Shown: in pieces, positions 62,160 through 64,000 of the stretch | How the letters are laid out: every line of letters begins with the position of its first letter | Position numbering within the stretch: the stretch's first letter is position 1 | Origin: Lachnospiraceae bacterium UBA4338 | Lineage (GTDB): Bacteria > Bacillota > Clostridia > Lachnospirales > Lachnospiraceae | DNA length: 64,000 nt | Assembly: GCA_002393735.1 (NCBI GenBank) | Contig: DGTK01000002.1 | Coordinates: 10,906 to 74,905 of the forward strand | Direction: 5' to 3' | Program-made: the position numbers and the translations under genes | The notes under the pieces: generated by a model | What the model saw: only the letters and a program-made list of their open reading frames with translations | Told to the model about the DNA's origin: nothing | Databases searched by the model: none

Positions 62160-63206
62160 TTATATATTAATAATCACATTTCCCGGCTTAAGTAATTTAT
62201 TCCAGGATTCGTAAACTTCTGCTTCCTTTGACTTTACATATACCCTGATACAGTCTTCAGCAGTAATATATCCCATTATAAATGGCGCCAGATAATCAAT
62301 ATCAATCTCGCACTCTGCCGCAATTCCTTCTCCATAAGCATTTTGCATCGGTTCTATCGGCACCGCATGCACCGGACCACCCTCAGGGGATGTATGAAGC
62401 ATATAAACTCCGTTATTCTCCGGAAGCAGATTATCCTTAATCCTTATGGTTCTGACAAAAGTCTCGGTGCTTGTCAGCATCGTCATTGCCTTCGCCGCAT
62501 CAATCACCCTTGCGCTCATGTATTTTTCAGAATACTTATCAATGAAAATATCCCAGTCGTTTATCTCATCCTCGATATAACACCTGGTGACCTTGCCCTT
62601 CTCACGGCCCGGAATATAATCAAATACTCCCTTAATGAGCCCGTTATATTCCATCATAAAAAGGCTTCCGTCCTGCGCATTCAAATCAAGTTTGATGCTC
62701 TTTATCTTCTCCTCTGACACGCTCGCATGCAGCGGACTCTTTTCATCAAGATACTTATTAAGCCACCTTGTTACCCTGCCGTAATGCTTCTCCTTAACAG
62801 TATGCACATTCAGCGTTCCTCTGTCCTTAACCAGCAGCGTAAAATCCCCCTCCGCAACAGCCGCCTCCTCCAATAACTTCGGAGACATCCTGTGAGAATT
62901 GATATCACAGTATTCCTTATCAGAAATATAATTAAAACCATATTTCTTAAAAATCTTCTCGTCATTAGGAACCATTACGGTAAGTGGCTGTCTCTCTTCC
63001 TGGATAACCTCAAAAGTTTCCTTCATAAGTCTCTCCATCAGCCCCTGGCGTCTGTAGTCCTTCTTTGTATATATATTTTTAAGTTCTGTAAGTCCAAGTC
63101 CGTTATTAAGCATCTTAAGATTTATATACATAACGCTTATAACTTCTTTGCCTTCTTTTAGTGAAAGCACCAGATTATCTGCTTCCACCACCATATTTAT
63201 TTCCAT
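62160..63206 (-). CDS. Eis-like GNAT acetyltransferase
   Basis: 348 residues. The N-terminal GNAT core (about 1-120) includes TELKNIYTKKDYRRQGLMERLMKE, the acetyl-CoA motif A (RRQGLM), and the YGFN motif. A second, more divergent GNAT-like region and a C-terminal sterol-carrier-like domain (CEIDIDYLAPFIMGYITAEDC) resemble Eis enzymes. Substrate unknown. It starts seven bases after AAAGGAG. The stretch before it is a GC-rich spacer. Confidence 0.75.
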   Translation of the reverse strand: MEINMVVEADNLVLSLKEGKEVISVMYINLKMLNNGLGLTELKNIYTKKDYRRQGLMERLMKETFEVIQEERQPLTVMVPNDEKIFKKYGFNYISDKEYCDINSHRMSPKLLEEAAVAEGDFTLLVKDRGTLNVHTVKEKHYGRVTRWLNKYLDEKSPLHASVSEEKIKSIKLDLNAQDGSLFMMEYNGLIKGVFDYIPGREKGKVTRCYIEDEINDWDIFIDKYSEKYMSARVIDAAKAMTMLTSTETFVRTIRIKDNLLPENNGVYMLHTSPEGGPVHAVPIEPMQNAYGEGIAAECEIDIDYLAPFIMGYITAEDCIRVYVKSKEAEVYESWNKLLKPGNVIINI

Positions 63207-63290
63207 TTATATCTCCTTTGTGCCACCTGGGACGGGGTAAAATGCATCTTGCCACACTTTTCTCCGTCGCCGCGCCCCTGTGTCCCGCTC
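63207..63290. other. Spacer with GGGACGG repeat and GC-rich tract
   Basis: GTGCCACCTGGGACGGGG (63220-63237), close to the left repeat at 25738, is followed by GCATCTTGCCACAC and then a GC-rich tract with CGCCGCGCCCC. It lies between ispF and the acetyltransferase. Confidence 0.65.
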
Positions 63291-63827
63291 TTACTGCTGT
63301 CTGCCAGGGCAGCCCGCGCAGCCGCTTTGCTGATAAGGATTAAATGACATCTCTGAAGGTGAAGTAATAAGTGCCACAGCCTGTGAGCTGATTCCTTCTT
63401 TCGCTCCTGTAAAACCAAGCCCCTCTTCAGTAGTTGCCTTCACATTAACCATATCAATATCAATATTTAATACATCCGCAATATTCTTACGCATCTCATC
63501 GATATAAGGTCTCATCTTCGGAGCCTGCGCAATTATCGTTGAATCGATATTACAGATATAATAATTCTTTTCATTAAGCATCTCTCCTACTTCTTTTAAA
63601 AGCATAAGAGAATCAGCACCCTTATATTTCTCATCCGTATCAGGGAAATGCTTTCCAATATCACCAAGAGCCGCAGCACCTAACAGCGCATCAGATATTG
63701 CATGAAGCAGAACATCCGCATCCGAATGCCCCAAAAGCCCCTTCTCATAAGGAATCTCAACTCCACCAATTATCATCTTCCTGCCCTCAGCAAGTTTATG
63801 AACATCATATCCCATACCTATTCTCAT
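63291..63827 (-). CDS. ispF: 2-C-methyl-D-erythritol 2,4-cyclodiphosphate synthase
   Basis: 178 residues. It forms the cyclic diphosphate of the non-mevalonate isoprenoid pathway. GMGYDVHKL gives the Asp-His zinc ligands near residue 10, LGHSDADVLLHAISDALLGA and DIGKHFPDTDEKY are conserved, and VNVKATTEEGLGFTG is the C-terminal motif. After about residue 160 comes a tail, NPYQQSGCAGCPGRQQ, that the family lacks; its DNA is GC-rich and runs into the adjacent GC-rich spacer. GAGGAC lies before the ATG. Confidence 0.95.
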   Translation of the reverse strand: MRIGMGYDVHKLAEGRKMIIGGVEIPYEKGLLGHSDADVLLHAISDALLGAAALGDIGKHFPDTDEKYKGADSLMLLKEVGEMLNEKNYYICNIDSTIIAQAPKMRPYIDEMRKNIADVLNIDIDMVNVKATTEEGLGFTGAKEGISSQAVALITSPSEMSFNPYQQSGCAGCPGRQQ

Positions 63828-63926
63828 ATATATGTCCTCACTTATATAATATAAAAACCCAAACTTAAATATACCACAATATATATGGTGCTGACAAGAT
63901 TACAACATTATCTGTCAACTTTTCTC

Positions 63927-63955
63927 TTGACATAGTCAAAAATATTGGTTATATT
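63927..63955 (+). promoter_or_regulatory. Sigma-A promoter for the edge tRNA
   Basis: TTGACA (63927-63932) and TATATT (63950-63955) with a 17-base spacer, 25 bases before the tRNA start. Confidence 0.9.
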
Positions 63956-63980
63956 ATTAAGGCAGTTGTTTTTTAGATGT

Positions 63981-64000
63981 GGGATCTTAGCTCAGCTGGG
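63981..64000 (+). tRNA. 5' end of a tRNA, cut by the window edge
   Basis: GGGATCTTAGCTCAGCTGGG is the acceptor 5' strand and the start of the D-arm. The anticodon is outside the window, so the amino acid is not known. A strong promoter lies just upstream. Confidence 0.8.

Overview
The window comes from a low-GC Gram-positive anaerobe, most likely a Lachnospiraceae (Clostridia) genome. The evidence is the gene orders ispF-cysS-mrnC-rlmB-sigH and priA-def-fmt-rsmB-rlmN-prpC-prkC-rsgA-rpe, a meso-DAP-type MurE, a SCIFF peptide with its radical SAM maturase, a fused SecDF, and strong AGGAGG-type ribosome binding sites. Almost every gene is on the minus strand. The exceptions are mgtE with its leader and a gene remnant beside it. 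The genus cannot be fixed from the sequence alone.

Layout from left to right. 1-6.6 kb holds a STAS regulator cut by the window edge, an ATPase-like companion, several unassigned membrane or surface proteins, a VTT-type membrane protein and rpe. 6.7-21.4 kb is a housekeeping block for translation quality, signalling and cell wall: rsgA, the PASTA kinase prkC, its phosphatase, rlmN, rsmB, fmt, def, priA, murE, a PfkB sugar kinase and recJ. 21.4-25.7 kb holds secDF and the SCIFF system (maturase plus a 47-residue precursor). 25.7-28 kb is the only accessory-looking stretch. It has a decayed ATPase gene between inverted repeats, then mgtE with a candidate leader-peptide attenuator.

28-50.1 kb is one long, nearly gapless minus-strand operon for anaerobic cobalamin synthesis, headed by a cobalamin riboswitch and terminator. 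In order of transcription it encodes an exported CbiK-type chelatase, a two-domain lipoprotein, a substrate-binding protein with a BtuCD-like ABC transporter, CobQ, CobT, CobU, CobS, a short second CobU-like protein, CobC, CbiB, CobD, CbiC, CbiD, CbiF, CbiG, CbiH, a CbiJ-CbiE-CbiT fusion and CbiA. The last gene is a fusion of a cysteine-rich domain to a GH43-like glycosidase. No cbiL and no corrinoid adenosyltransferase gene is present in the window.

50.2-64 kb holds folA, thyA, a YigZ protein, a class A PBP with an SH3 protein, a GH26 mannanase-like enzyme, a zinc-ribbon membrane protein, tRNA-Thr(GGT), sigH, rlmB, mrnC, cysS, an acetyltransferase, ispF and the start of another tRNA.

Three non-gene patterns stand out. 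Four within-operon spacers are strikingly GC-rich in an AT-rich genome, and three of them share AGGCGAGCG. Three cobalamin enzymes (CbiA, CbiD, CobU) carry low-complexity inserts encoded by similarly GC-rich DNA. A 14-base palindrome-like word, GTGGTTWWAACCAC, recurs four times, always inside genes. Families of small palindromes with a GGGACGG core also occur between genes. All functional calls come from reading the sequence and recalling families; no searches were run.
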